A stretch of DNA of 64,000 nucleotides from Variovorax sp. Root318D1 (GTDB taxonomy: Bacteria > Pseudomonadota > Gammaproteobacteria > Burkholderiales > Burkholderiaceae_C), in contig NZ_LMCQ01000020.1 in NCBI RefSeq assembly GCF_001424835.1, forward strand, positions 125,384 to 189,383. Direction: 5' to 3'. A model generated the notes under the pieces. That model worked only from the letters and a program-made list of their open reading frames with translations, did not search any database and had not been told where the DNA came from. This document shows, piece after piece, positions 15,507 through 24,110 of the stretch (its first letter is position 1; each line of letters opens with the position of its first letter). Both the position numbers and the translations under genes were made by a program.

Positions 15507-17299
15507 GCGCTGTCCCCGCCGTTTCCGCCCCTGCACCGCTGGCCACGCGCCACGAAGGCCCGCTCGACCTGCGCCGCCTGATCGAATGGCTCGCCACCGA
15601 TGGCGTGATCTCTCCGGTGGAAGCCAAGCGCACCATCGCGCGCTGCGCCCAGGCCGAGAGCCGGCAGGCGCCGCTGGTGCGGCTGGCCAACGTGGCCATG
15701 ACGCGCGAAAGCGACGGCAAGCCGCTCGATCTCGAAATGCTCACGCAGTGGCTTGCCGGCCGCGCGGGGCTGGCGTACCTGCGCATCGATCCGCTCAAGG
15801 TCGATGTGGGCAAGGTCGCCGACACCATGAGCGCTGCTTATGCCGAGCGCCACAAGGTGCTGCCGGTGCAGGTGCTGCCTACCGAGGTAGTGGTGGCCAC
15901 GGCCGAGCCATTCCTCACCGACTGGATCGCCGAAGTGGAGCGCCAGTCGCGCCGCACGGTGCGCCGCGTGGTGGCCAACCCGGCCGATATCCAGCGCTAT
16001 ACGGCCGAGTTCTTTGCGCTTGCCAAGTCGGTGCGCGCCGCGCAGAAGGCTGGCGGCAACACCGGGGGCGCGAGCTTCGAGCAGCTGGTTGAACTGGGCA
16101 AGAGCACCAAGCAGCTCGACGCCAACGACCAGAGCGTGGTGCAGGTGGTCGACTGGCTCTGGCAATACGCCTTCGACCAGCGCGCGAGCGACATTCACCT
16201 GGAGCCGCGCCGCGAGCAGGGCGTGATCCGCTTCCGCATCGACGGCATCCTGCATCCGGCCTACCAGATGCCCATGGGAGTGATGAACGCGATGGTGTCG
16301 CGCATCAAGCTCCTGGGCCGCATGGACGTGGTCGAGAAGCGCCGCCCGCTCGACGGCCGCATCAAGACCCGCAACATGCGCGGCGACGAAGTCGAGATGC
16401 GCCTGTCCACCTTGCCAACCGCTTTCGGCGAGAAGATGGTGATGCGGATCTTCGACCCCGACACCGCGGTGAAGGACCTTGACGCGCTGGGCTTTTCGCA
16501 GCACGACGCGCACCGCTGGGAGCAACTCGTCACGCGGCCCAACGGCATCATCCTGGTGACGGGCCCCACGGGTTCGGGCAAGACCACCACGCTGTATTCC
16601 ACGCTCAAGCGCGTGGCGACCGAAGAAGTCAACGTGAGCACGGTCGAAGACCCGATCGAAATGATCGAGCCTTCGTTCAATCAGACGCAGGTGCAGCCGC
16701 AGCTCGACTTCGGGTTTACCGAAGGCCTGCGCGCGCTGATGCGGCAGGACCCGGACATCATCATGGTCGGCGAGATCCGCGACCTTGCCACGGCCGAAAT
16801 GGCGGTGCAGGCCGCGCTCACCGGCCACCTGGTGTTCAGCACCCTGCACACCAACGACGCGCCGAGCGCCATCACGCGGCTGATGGAGTTGGGGGTGCCT
16901 TCGTACCTCATCAACGCCGTGATGCTCGGCGTGCTCGCGCAGCGGCTGGTGCGTACGCTGTGCCCCAACTGCAAGCAGCCCGACGACACGGTCACGCGCG
17001 AGAAGCTCGAGACCATCGTCAAGCCATGGCAGATCACCGGTTCGGTGCGCGCCTACAAGCCGGTGGGCTGTGTCGATTGCCGCATGACCGGCTACATGGG
17101 CCGCATGGGCCTGTACGAGCTGCTCAGCATCACTGAGGAATTCAAGACCCACGTCACCAAGGAGCCCAACCTTGCAGGGCTGCGCCGGCAGGCCGTGATC
17201 GACGGCATGCGGCCCCTGCGCCTGGCGGGCGCGCTTCGCGTGGCCGAAGGCGTCACCACCATCGAAGAAGTGCTGAGCGCGACCCCCCCGCTCGAGTGA
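15503..17299 (+). CDS. GspE/PulE-family type II secretion/pilus ATPase
   Basis: Hexameric motor ATPase of the secretion/type IV pilus superfamily. The 598 residues include an N-terminal MshEN/GspE-II type region, catalytic core with Walker A GPTGSGKT (354-361), Asp box STVEDPIEM, Walker B RQDPDIIMVGEIRD, His box LVFSTLHTNDAPSAI, and a C-terminal zinc-binding segment with CPNC and CVDC pairs as in GspE and PilB. Start is the ATG at 15503, overlapping the previous gene by 4 bases; an upstream GTG-type extension is not supported. No other gsp or pil gene is present in the window, so it is an isolated motor here. Confidence 0.88.
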   Translation: MSAVPAVSAPAPLATRHEGPLDLRRLIEWLATDGVISPVEAKRTIARCAQAESRQAPLVRLANVAMTRESDGKPLDLEMLTQWLAGRAGLAYLRIDPLKVDVGKVADTMSAAYAERHKVLPVQVLPTEVVVATAEPFLTDWIAEVERQSRRTVRRVVANPADIQRYTAEFFALAKSVRAAQKAGGNTGGASFEQLVELGKSTKQLDANDQSVVQVVDWLWQYAFDQRASDIHLEPRREQGVIRFRIDGILHPAYQMPMGVMNAMVSRIKLLGRMDVVEKRRPLDGRIKTRNMRGDEVEMRLSTLPTAFGEKMVMRIFDPDTAVKDLDALGFSQHDAHRWEQLVTRPNGIILVTGPTGSGKTTTLYSTLKRVATEEVNVSTVEDPIEMIEPSFNQTQVQPQLDFGFTEGLRALMRQDPDIIMVGEIRDLATAEMAVQAALTGHLVFSTLHTNDAPSAITRLMELGVPSYLINAVMLGVLAQRLVRTLCPNCKQPDDTVTREKLETIVKPWQITGSVRAYKPVGCVDCRMTGYMGRMGLYELLSITEEFKTHVTKEPNLAGLRRQAVIDGMRPLRLAGALRVAEGVTTIEEVLSATPPLE

Positions 17300-17417
17300 G
17301 GGCGCATGGCGCGAGGCTGGGGGTTATCCCTAGCCTTTCGGTTAGTGGAATCCACATCGGGCTGACCACTGGCTGACTCGACAATCTCGCATCGAAATTT
17401 TTTCGAGGAGACTGTTC

Positions 17418-17906
17418 GTGAAAATCAAGAGTCAGAAAGACTTTTTTTCGGGCCTTATGTTTACGGTTGTGGGCGCGGCGTTCGCATGGGGCGCCACCAC
17501 CTACAGCGTAGGCAGCGGCGCCCGCATGGGACCGGGTTACTTCCCGCTGATGCTGGGCATCCTGATGGCCGTCATCGGCCTGGGGATCATGTTCAGCGGC
17601 TTGACCGTTGAAACCGCAGACGGTGAAAAGATTGGCAAGTGGGCCTGGAAACAGGTGGTGTTCATCCTGGGCGCCAACCTCGCATTCGGCATCTTGCTCG
17701 GCGGCCTGCCAAGCCTCGGCGTGCCGGCCATGGGAATGATCATCGCGATCTACGCGCTCGTGATCATCGCGAGCCTCGCGGGCCACGAGTTCAAGCTGCC
17801 TACCGTGCTGATCCTGGCCACCGTGCTGGCCGTTGGCAGCTATGTTGCATTCATCTGGGCCCTCAAGCTGCAGATTCAGGTCTGGCCGACCTTCATCACC
17901 GGTTGA
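17418..17906 (+). CDS. tctB: Tripartite tricarboxylate transporter small membrane subunit TctB
   Basis: Small four-helix subunit of a TctABC-type secondary transporter for di- or tricarboxylates. The 162 residues have the conserved SGARMGPGYFPLMLGILMAVIG segment after the first helix (first 20 residues visible as GSGARMGPGYFPLMLGILMA) and later hydrophobic helices. The start is a GTG at 17418, 7 bases after a strong CGAGGAG ribosome site. tctA begins 16 bases after the stop. No tctC gene is directly attached. Confidence 0.9.
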   Translation: MKIKSQKDFFSGLMFTVVGAAFAWGATTYSVGSGARMGPGYFPLMLGILMAVIGLGIMFSGLTVETADGEKIGKWAWKQVVFILGANLAFGILLGGLPSLGVPAMGMIIAIYALVIIASLAGHEFKLPTVLILATVLAVGSYVAFIWALKLQIQVWPTFITG

Positions 17907-17922
17907 GAAGAAAGCTGCTCAC

Positions 17923-19437
17923 ATGGAACTGATTAACCACCTCTCGATGGGTTTTGGCGTTGCCTTTACCTTCACCAACCTGCTGTACTGCCTCGGCGGC
18001 TGTATTCTGGGCACGCTGATCGGCGTGCTGCCGGGCATCGGCCCGGTTGCGACCATCGCGATGCTGCTGCCCGCCACTTATGCACTGCCGCCCGTTTCGG
18101 CACTGATCATGCTGGCCGGCATCTACTACGGCGCGCAGTACGGCGGCTCGACCACCGCAATTCTGGTGAACCTGCCGGGCGAATCTTCGTCGGTGGTGAC
18201 CGTGATCGACGGCTACCAGATGGCGCGCAAGGGCCGTGCGGGTCCGGCGCTCGCCGCAGCGGGGCTGGGTTCGTTCTTTGCCGGTTGCGTCGGCACGCTG
18301 ATCCTGGCCGCCTTCGCGCCGCCGCTGACCGAACTGGCTTTCAAGTTCGGCCCGGCCGAGTACTTCTCGTTGATGATCCTGGGCCTGATCGGCGCCGTGG
18401 TGCTGGCTTCGGGCTCGCTGCTCAAGGCCATCGGAATGATCGTGCTGGGCCTGCTGCTGGGCCTGGTGGGTACCGACGTTAATTCGGGTGTGGCGCGCTA
18501 CAGCTTCGACGTTCCCGAACTGACCGACGGCATCGGCTTCGTTGCCATCGCCATGGGCGTGTTCGGCTACGGCGAAATCATTGCCAACCTTTCGCGCCCC
18601 GACGACGAGCGCGAAGTGTTCACCGCCAAGGTCTCGGGCCTGTTCCCCACCAAGGAAGACTTCAAGCGCATGATCCCTGCCGTGCTGCGCGGCACGGCAC
18701 TGGGCTCGTCGCTCGGCATCCTGCCCGGCGGCGGTGCGTTGCTGTCGGCCTTTGCGGCCTACACCATCGAGAAGAAGACCAAGCTGCATCCGGGCGAAGT
18801 GCCCTTCGGCAAGGGCAACATCCGTGGCGTGGCAGCTCCCGAGGCGGCCAACAATGCCGGCGCGCAGACCTCCTTCATTCCGCTGCTCACGCTGGGTATT
18901 CCGCCCAACGCGGTGATGGCGCTGATGGTGGGCGCAATGACCATCCACAACATCCAGCCGGGTCCGCAGGTGATGACCAGCAACCCCGAGCTGTTCTGGG
19001 GCCTGATCGCCTCGATGTGGCTTGGCAATGCGATGCTCGTGGTCCTGAACCTGCCGCTGATCGGCATGTGGATCAAGCTCTTGACGGTGCCCTACAAGTT
19101 CCTGTTCCCGGCCATCGTGCTGTTCTGCGCCATCGGCGTGTACTCCACGAACAACAACACCTGGGACATCTGGATGGTGGGCATCTTCGGCTTCGTGGGC
19201 TACACCTTCTTCAAGCTGGGTTGCGAGCCTGCGCCGTTGCTGCTGGGCTTCATCCTCGGGCCAATGATGGAAGAAAACCTGCGCCGTTCACTGCTGCTCT
19301 CGCGCGGCGACTGGAGCGTGTTCGTCACGCGCCCGATCTCGCTCGGGCTGCTGCTCGCCGCTGCGCTGCTGCTGGTGATCGTGCTGCTGCCGGCCGTCAA
19401 GGCGAAACGCGAAGAAGCCTTCGTCGAAGTCGACTGA
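17923..19437 (+). CDS. tctA: Tripartite tricarboxylate transporter large permease TctA
   Basis: Large permease of the TctABC family, 504 residues with about 11-12 membrane helices. Family motifs are visible: GVLPGIGPVATIAMLLP near residue 38, YYGAQYGGSTTAILVNLPGE near 68, and the second repeat LGILPGGGALLSAFAAYTIE plus FIPLLTLGIPPNAVMALMVG. The ATG at 17923 (MELINHLSMGFG) gives the usual family N-terminus; the longer frame upstream overlaps tctB. Followed by a terminator shared with the convergent LysR gene. Confidence 0.92.
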   Translation: MELINHLSMGFGVAFTFTNLLYCLGGCILGTLIGVLPGIGPVATIAMLLPATYALPPVSALIMLAGIYYGAQYGGSTTAILVNLPGESSSVVTVIDGYQMARKGRAGPALAAAGLGSFFAGCVGTLILAAFAPPLTELAFKFGPAEYFSLMILGLIGAVVLASGSLLKAIGMIVLGLLLGLVGTDVNSGVARYSFDVPELTDGIGFVAIAMGVFGYGEIIANLSRPDDEREVFTAKVSGLFPTKEDFKRMIPAVLRGTALGSSLGILPGGGALLSAFAAYTIEKKTKLHPGEVPFGKGNIRGVAAPEAANNAGAQTSFIPLLTLGIPPNAVMALMVGAMTIHNIQPGPQVMTSNPELFWGLIASMWLGNAMLVVLNLPLIGMWIKLLTVPYKFLFPAIVLFCAIGVYSTNNNTWDIWMVGIFGFVGYTFFKLGCEPAPLLLGFILGPMMEENLRRSLLLSRGDWSVFVTRPISLGLLLAAALLLVIVLLPAVKAKREEAFVEVD

Positions 19438-19458
19438 GCCTCGCGAACCCAGCGAACC

Positions 19459-19487
19459 AACGGCGCCTTCGGGCGCCGTTTCTTTTT
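19459..19487. terminator. Bidirectional terminator between tctA and the LysR gene
   Basis: AACGGCGCC and GGCGCCGTT enclose a TTCG loop (19459-19480), followed by TCTTTTT on the plus strand; the complement offers a short T tract for the opposite direction. It lies 21 bases after the tctA stop and next to the LysR stop. Confidence 0.85.
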
Positions 19488-20413
19488 CAGGGCTTGGCGG
19501 CTCTCGGCGGGCTCATGTGCTGCCTTGCCATGGCGAGGAAAGCCATCGCTGCCGGGCTGAGGGGATGCTTGGCCAGCCGGATGGCGACGACCGGGTACTC
19601 GAGGACCGGGCGTGTCACGCCCACGGCGCGCAGGTTGGTCGGCATCAGCACCTCCACGTAGCGCGGCAGGAGCGCCACGCCCGCGCCCGCCTGGACCAGC
19701 CCGAATGCCGTCGACAGCATCGACACGTGGTGCACCACGCGCGGATAGACGTTGGCCACGCTCGAGAGCTGGCGGCTGACGGCGCGCCACACGTTGGCGT
19801 CCGGATTGACATGGATGAAGGGCAGCGATTCCAGATGCCTGGCATCGACAACCACGCGCTGTGCAAGCGGATGGTCGTCGCGCACGAACAAGGCCATGCG
19901 TTCTGAAAAAAGAGGCTCTGTGGCCAATTCGGAGTGCTTCTGCCCGATGTCGGAGCCAAAGCCCAGGTCGGCCTCCTGCGAGAGGATGCGAGAGATCATC
20001 TGCTCCGCCGTGCTGTCGAGCAGCGTGGTGGCAAGGGTGGGATGCTTGCGCGAAAAGCGGGCGAGCATCGGCGGCAGCAGTGCACCCGCCGTGAGATGGC
20101 CCACCGCGAGCACCACGCGTCCTTCGCGCAATTGCGACTGCGAGCGGCAGGCGTCGACGGATTCATCGATGAGCCGCAACGCGCGCACGGCCGTCTCGAC
20201 CATCACCTGGCCCGCGCTCGTCAGGCGGATGCGGCGGCCCCGCACGACGAGCGGCTGGCCGAGCTCTTCCTCCATGCGCTTGATCAAGTGGCTGATGGCG
20301 GGCTGGGTGAGCTGCAGGGTTTCGGCCGCGAGCGTGAAGCTGCCGGATTCGGCAACGGCGGCCAGCGCCCGCAGCTGTTGCAGCGAGATCTCTTCCGTTG
20401 CGATTCTTGCCAT
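19487..20413 (-). CDS. LysR-family transcriptional regulator
   Basis: LysR-type activator/repressor of 308 residues with an N-terminal winged helix (LQQLRALAAVAESGSFTLAA, then QLTQPAISHLIKRMEEELGQ) and a periplasmic-binding-like effector domain. It is transcribed divergently from the Bug binding protein and gamma-glutamyltransferase genes, the classical arrangement for LysR control of the neighbouring unit; tctBA, convergent with it, could also be a target. The effector cannot be read from the sequence. Confidence 0.9.
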   Translation of the reverse strand: MARIATEEISLQQLRALAAVAESGSFTLAAETLQLTQPAISHLIKRMEEELGQPLVVRGRRIRLTSAGQVMVETAVRALRLIDESVDACRSQSQLREGRVVLAVGHLTAGALLPPMLARFSRKHPTLATTLLDSTAEQMISRILSQEADLGFGSDIGQKHSELATEPLFSERMALFVRDDHPLAQRVVVDARHLESLPFIHVNPDANVWRAVSRQLSSVANVYPRVVHHVSMLSTAFGLVQAGAGVALLPRYVEVLMPTNLRAVGVTRPVLEYPVVAIRLAKHPLSPAAMAFLAMARQHMSPPRAAKP

Positions 20414-20424
20414 AAACAGCGCTC

Positions 20425-20446
20425 ATAGTTGAATAAGCTGAATTAT
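20425..20446. promoter_or_regulatory. Possible LysR-type binding site in the divergent intergenic region
   Basis: ATAGTT at 20425-20430 and AATTAT at 20441-20446 form an AT-rich imperfect inverted repeat separated by 10 bases, in the style of the T-N11-A sites used by LysR regulators. It is 12 bases upstream of the lysR start and 65 upstream of the Bug gene start. Only position and symmetry support it. Confidence 0.3.
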
Positions 20447-20510
20447 CTGGCTTGATGTCGGGCGGGTGCATAGCATGCAAGGTTTTTCCCGGGCCAGAAT
20501 CCAAAGCACC

Positions 20511-21485
20511 ATGAAACGAATCCAGTTCCTTCAAGGGGTCGCCGCTGCGCTTTGCTGGGCTGCCTCGACGGCTGCCCTGGCCCAGGGGTATCCGAACAAG
20601 CCGGTGCGGCTCATCGTGCCGTTCCCGGCGGCTGGCGCCACGGATCTTTTTGCGCGCACCCTCGGGCAGAAGATGAGCGAGAAGCTCGGCACCACGCTGG
20701 TCATCGACAACAAGCCGGGCGCAGGCGGTGCCATCGGGTCCGACATGGCGGCCAAGGCACCGCCCGACGGCTACACGCTGCTGCTGGCCACCACCAGCAC
20801 GCACTCCATCGGGCCTTCCATTACCAGCAAGCTGCCCTATGACACGGTGCGCGATTTTTCGCCCATCGCCCACGTGGGCGATGCGCCGAGCATCATGCTG
20901 GTGCCGGTCGACTCGCCCGCCAAGACGGTGCGCGAATGGATCGCCTATGCGCAGAAGAACCCCGGCAAGCTCAACTATGCGTCCAGCGGCAACGGCACCA
21001 TCGTGCAGCTCACCGCGGAACTCTTCAAGGCGCAGGCCGGCGTGTTCGTGACACACATTCCCTACAAGGGCACGGCGCTGGCCATTCCCGACCTGATCAG
21101 CGGCAAGGTCGACGTGCTGTTCGACTCGCTGCCCACGGGCATGCCGCACGTGCGCGACGGCCGGCTGCGCGCGCTCGGCGTCACCACGCTGAAGCGCAGC
21201 CCGCTCGCACCCGAACTGCCTCCGATCGCCGACACGCTGCCCGGTTTCGAGTCGAACACCTGGTTTGGTTTCTATGGCCCGAAGGGTTTGCCGGCCGACA
21301 TCGTGGCGCGCGTCAACAAGGCCGCCAACGAAGCGCTGGCCGATCCCGAAGTGAAAGAAAAGCTCTCGCGCCTGGGCATCGAACCTGCCGCTCCCGGCAC
21401 CCCCGAGCAGTTTGCGAAGATGGTGGCTGCCGACGCGGCCAAGTGGAAAAAAATCATCGTCGAACGCAAGATCAGCAACGAATAA
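20511..21485 (+). CDS. Bug/TctC-family tripartite transporter substrate-binding protein
   Basis: Periplasmic solute-binding protein of the large Bug family (324 residues). A signal peptide (MKRIQFLQGVAAALCWAAST, cleavage after ALAQ) precedes the family signature YPNKPVRLIVPFPAAGATDL, then GQKMSEKLGTTLVIDNKPGA and LNYASSGNGTIVQLTAELFK. I use the ATG at 20511 to give a normal signal peptide; an in-frame start at 20466 is possible. First gene of a unit continuing with a gamma-glutamyltransferase, which suggests the ligand may be a gamma-glutamyl or amino-acid derivative (inference). It may also serve the nearby tctBA, which lacks its own tctC. Confidence 0.9.
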   Translation: MKRIQFLQGVAAALCWAASTAALAQGYPNKPVRLIVPFPAAGATDLFARTLGQKMSEKLGTTLVIDNKPGAGGAIGSDMAAKAPPDGYTLLLATTSTHSIGPSITSKLPYDTVRDFSPIAHVGDAPSIMLVPVDSPAKTVREWIAYAQKNPGKLNYASSGNGTIVQLTAELFKAQAGVFVTHIPYKGTALAIPDLISGKVDVLFDSLPTGMPHVRDGRLRALGVTTLKRSPLAPELPPIADTLPGFESNTWFGFYGPKGLPADIVARVNKAANEALADPEVKEKLSRLGIEPAAPGTPEQFAKMVAADAAKWKKIIVERKISNE

Positions 21486-21497
21486 AGAGACGTCCCC

Positions 21498-23111
21498 ATG
21501 AACTTCGATTTCAGCAACCCCTACCTCTCCACCCGCATTCCGATCTTTGCGCGCAACGTGGTGTCGACCTCGCACCCGCTCGCCTCGCAGGCCGGCTTGC
21601 GCATGCTTCAGCAGGGCGGCAACGCCGTCGATGCAGCCATTGCCACCGCCGCCGTCATGACGCTGGTCGAGCCCGTGAGCAACGGCCTCGGCAGCGACGC
21701 CTTCTGCATCTTGTGGGATGGCAAGGAACTGCACGGCCTCAACGCCTCGGGTCCTGCGCCCAAGGCGTGGACGCCCGAATACTTCAAGGCCAAGTACGGC
21801 GCCGATGGCACCACGCCGCCGATGCGCGGCATCGACTCGGTGACCGTGCCGGGTGCGGTGCGCGGCTGGGTGGCGTTGAGCGATCGCTTCGGCAAGCTGC
21901 CTTTCGCCGACCTGCTGGCGCCTGCCATCGACATCGCCGAGCGTGGCTACCTGGTGCCGCCGGTGGTGCAGCAGAAATGGGCGGCGGCCACGCCGGTGCT
22001 CGAATCCGTGGCGGGCTTCGCGCAGACGTTCATGCCCTGGGGCCGCGCGCCCGAGGTGGGCGAATTGTTCCGCTTCACGGCCGCGGCGCGTGCGCTCAAG
22101 GCGATTGCGCGCACCAAGGGCGAGGCTTATTACAACGGCGAGATCGCCGAAGCGCTCGCCAGGTTCTCGACAGAGCAGGGCGGCGCGCTCACGGTGGCCG
22201 ACCTCGCTGCCTATCAGCCCGAATGGGTCAAGCCGATCTCGCGCGACTACCGCGGCCACACGCTGCACGAGATTCCGCCCAACGGGCAGGGCATTGCGGC
22301 GCTGATCGCACTCGGCATTCTCGAGAAGTTCGACATCGCGTCGCTGCCGGTCGACTCGGTCGCTTCGCAGCACCTGCAGATCGAGGCGATGAAGCTCGCC
22401 TTTGCCGACGTGTACCGCTACGTCTCGGAGCCATCGTCGATGACGGTGACCCCGGCGCAAATGCTCGATGACTCCTATCTCGCATCGCGTGCGAGACTCA
22501 TCGACGTGAAAAAGGCTCAGGACTTCAAGGCCGGCAACCCCGTGAAGGGCGGCACCATCTACCTCACGGCCGCCGACGAGAGCGGCATGATGGTGAGCTT
22601 CATCCAGAGCAACTACATGGGTTTCGGCTCGGGCTGCGTGGAGCCCGAATTCGGCATCAGCCTGCAGAACCGCGGCCACGGCTTCAGCCTCAAGGCCGAG
22701 AGCCCGAACGTGGTGGCACCGGGCAAGCGTCCGTTCCACACCATCATTCCGGCGTTCCTCACCAAGGATGGACAGCCGGTGATGAGCTTTGGCGTGATGG
22801 GCGGCAACATGCAGCCGCAAGGCCACATGCAGACGCTGGTGCGCATGCTCGACTACAAGCAGAACCCGCAGGCCGCCTGCGATGCACCGCGCTGGCGCTT
22901 CAACGCGGGGCTCGAGATCAACGTCGAAGCAGCAATGAATCCGGCCACAGTACAAGGCCTGCGCGAGCTCGGCCATCACCTGGACGTGATCGACGATTCT
23001 TACCAGGACTTCGGCGCCGGCCAGTTCATCTGGCGCGCGGGCGATCCGTCGGTGGAGGGCTACGTCGCCGCCAGCGATCCGCGCCGCGATGGCGTGGCCG
23101 CGGGCTTCTGA
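21498..23111 (+). CDS. Gamma-glutamyltransferase-family (Ntn-hydrolase) protein
   Basis: Self-processing N-terminal-nucleophile hydrolase that transfers or hydrolyses gamma-glutamyl groups (glutathione and conjugates), or a related acyl group. The 537 residues show the large-subunit start STSHPLASQAGLRMLQQGGN, DAAIATAAVMTLVEPVSNGL and the predicted cleavage/nucleophile threonine T353 in KGGTIYLT, followed by MVSFIQSNYMGFGSG. No signal peptide is visible, so it looks cytosolic, unlike E. coli Ggt. It starts 12 bases after the Bug gene and is followed at 21 bases by a DMT exporter. Confidence 0.88.
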   Translation: MNFDFSNPYLSTRIPIFARNVVSTSHPLASQAGLRMLQQGGNAVDAAIATAAVMTLVEPVSNGLGSDAFCILWDGKELHGLNASGPAPKAWTPEYFKAKYGADGTTPPMRGIDSVTVPGAVRGWVALSDRFGKLPFADLLAPAIDIAERGYLVPPVVQQKWAAATPVLESVAGFAQTFMPWGRAPEVGELFRFTAAARALKAIARTKGEAYYNGEIAEALARFSTEQGGALTVADLAAYQPEWVKPISRDYRGHTLHEIPPNGQGIAALIALGILEKFDIASLPVDSVASQHLQIEAMKLAFADVYRYVSEPSSMTVTPAQMLDDSYLASRARLIDVKKAQDFKAGNPVKGGTIYLTAADESGMMVSFIQSNYMGFGSGCVEPEFGISLQNRGHGFSLKAESPNVVAPGKRPFHTIIPAFLTKDGQPVMSFGVMGGNMQPQGHMQTLVRMLDYKQNPQAACDAPRWRFNAGLEINVEAAMNPATVQGLRELGHHLDVIDDSYQDFGAGQFIWRAGDPSVEGYVAASDPRRDGVAAGF

Positions 23112-23132
23112 CGGCCGAGCGATGATCGAGGG

Positions 23133-24083
23133 ATGACCAAGTCCGCCGTACAGACCGGCTTTCCCTCTTCAGCAAGCGGCGCAAAAAAGAGCGTTGGGGC
23201 CGGCCTCGTCCTCGCCTCGCTGGGTGCGATCGCGTTCAGCGGCAAGGCGATCATCGTCAAGCTGGCCTATCGCTATGGCGTGGACGCCATCACGCTGATC
23301 ATGCTGCGCATGCTGTTCGCGCTGCCGCTGTTCGCGCTCATGGCGTGGTGGGCCGGACGCGGCAAACCCGCGCTCACCTTCCGCGACTGGCTCGGCGTGA
23401 TCGGGCTCGGCTTCTCGGGCTACTACCTTGCAAGCTTTCTCGACTTTGCGGGGCTCGCCTACATCTCGGCCAGCTTCGAGCGGCTGATCCTCTACCTCAA
23501 TCCCACGCTCGTGCTGCTTTTCGGTTGGCTGCTGTACCGGCGGCGCGCCACGCGACCGCAGGTGCTGGGCATGATCGTGAGCTATGCCGGCGTGCTGCTG
23601 GTGTTCGGGCACGAGCTCTGGCTCGGCAGCGGCGGCAAGGGCGGCGGGGCGGCGGCCTGGGGTGCGTTTCTGGTGTTCCTGAGCGCCGTGAGCTATGCGG
23701 GCTACCTCGTCTACAGCGGCGAGTTCGTCAAGCGCCTGGGGTCGCTGCGGCTCGTGGGGCTGGCCACTACCGTGGCGTGCGTGCTGTGCATCCTGCAGTT
23801 CGTGCTGATGCGGCCGATGAGCGCTGCCATGCAGGTGGCGCCCGAGGTCATCTGGCTGTCGGTGCTCAACGCCACGCTGTGCACGGCGGTGCCTGTCCTG
23901 ATGGTCATGATGGCCATCGAGCGCATCGGTCCCGCCATGGCCGCGCAAACCGGCATGATCGGGCCGCTGTCGACCATTCTCATGGGCGTCGTCATACTCG
24001 GCGAGCCGTTTACCGCGTGGATCGCGGCCGGCACGGTGCTCGTGATTGCGGGCATCTTCGTTTTCACACGCACGGGGCGCTAG
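23133..24083 (+). CDS. EamA/DMT-family transporter
   Basis: Drug/metabolite transporter of about ten membrane helices (316 residues) made of two EamA repeats; the first contains GKAIIVKLAYRYGVDAITLI and the second AVSYAGYLVYSGEFVKRLGS. Members export amino acids, purines or other metabolites. Located 21 bases after the gamma-glutamyltransferase gene in the same direction, so it may export a product of that enzyme. Substrate unknown. Confidence 0.87.
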   Translation: MTKSAVQTGFPSSASGAKKSVGAGLVLASLGAIAFSGKAIIVKLAYRYGVDAITLIMLRMLFALPLFALMAWWAGRGKPALTFRDWLGVIGLGFSGYYLASFLDFAGLAYISASFERLILYLNPTLVLLFGWLLYRRRATRPQVLGMIVSYAGVLLVFGHELWLGSGGKGGGAAAWGAFLVFLSAVSYAGYLVYSGEFVKRLGSLRLVGLATTVACVLCILQFVLMRPMSAAMQVAPEVIWLSVLNATLCTAVPVLMVMMAIERIGPAMAAQTGMIGPLSTILMGVVILGEPFTAWIAAGTVLVIAGIFVFTRTGR

Positions 24084-24110
24084 CGTCCCTGCAGATCAGG
24101 AGCAAAAAAA

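Noticed and set aside
15266..17152. Minus-strand open frame of about 600 codons opposite the GspE gene
   Set aside because: Same antisense shadow effect; the plus strand shows a complete ATPase.
20163..22979. Very long open frame (over 900 codons) on the minus strand opposite the Bug and gamma-glutamyltransferase genes
   Set aside because: It is a product of high GC with few stop codons in the antisense frame; its translation is His/Arg/Ala-rich with no domain, while the plus-strand genes are unmistakable families.
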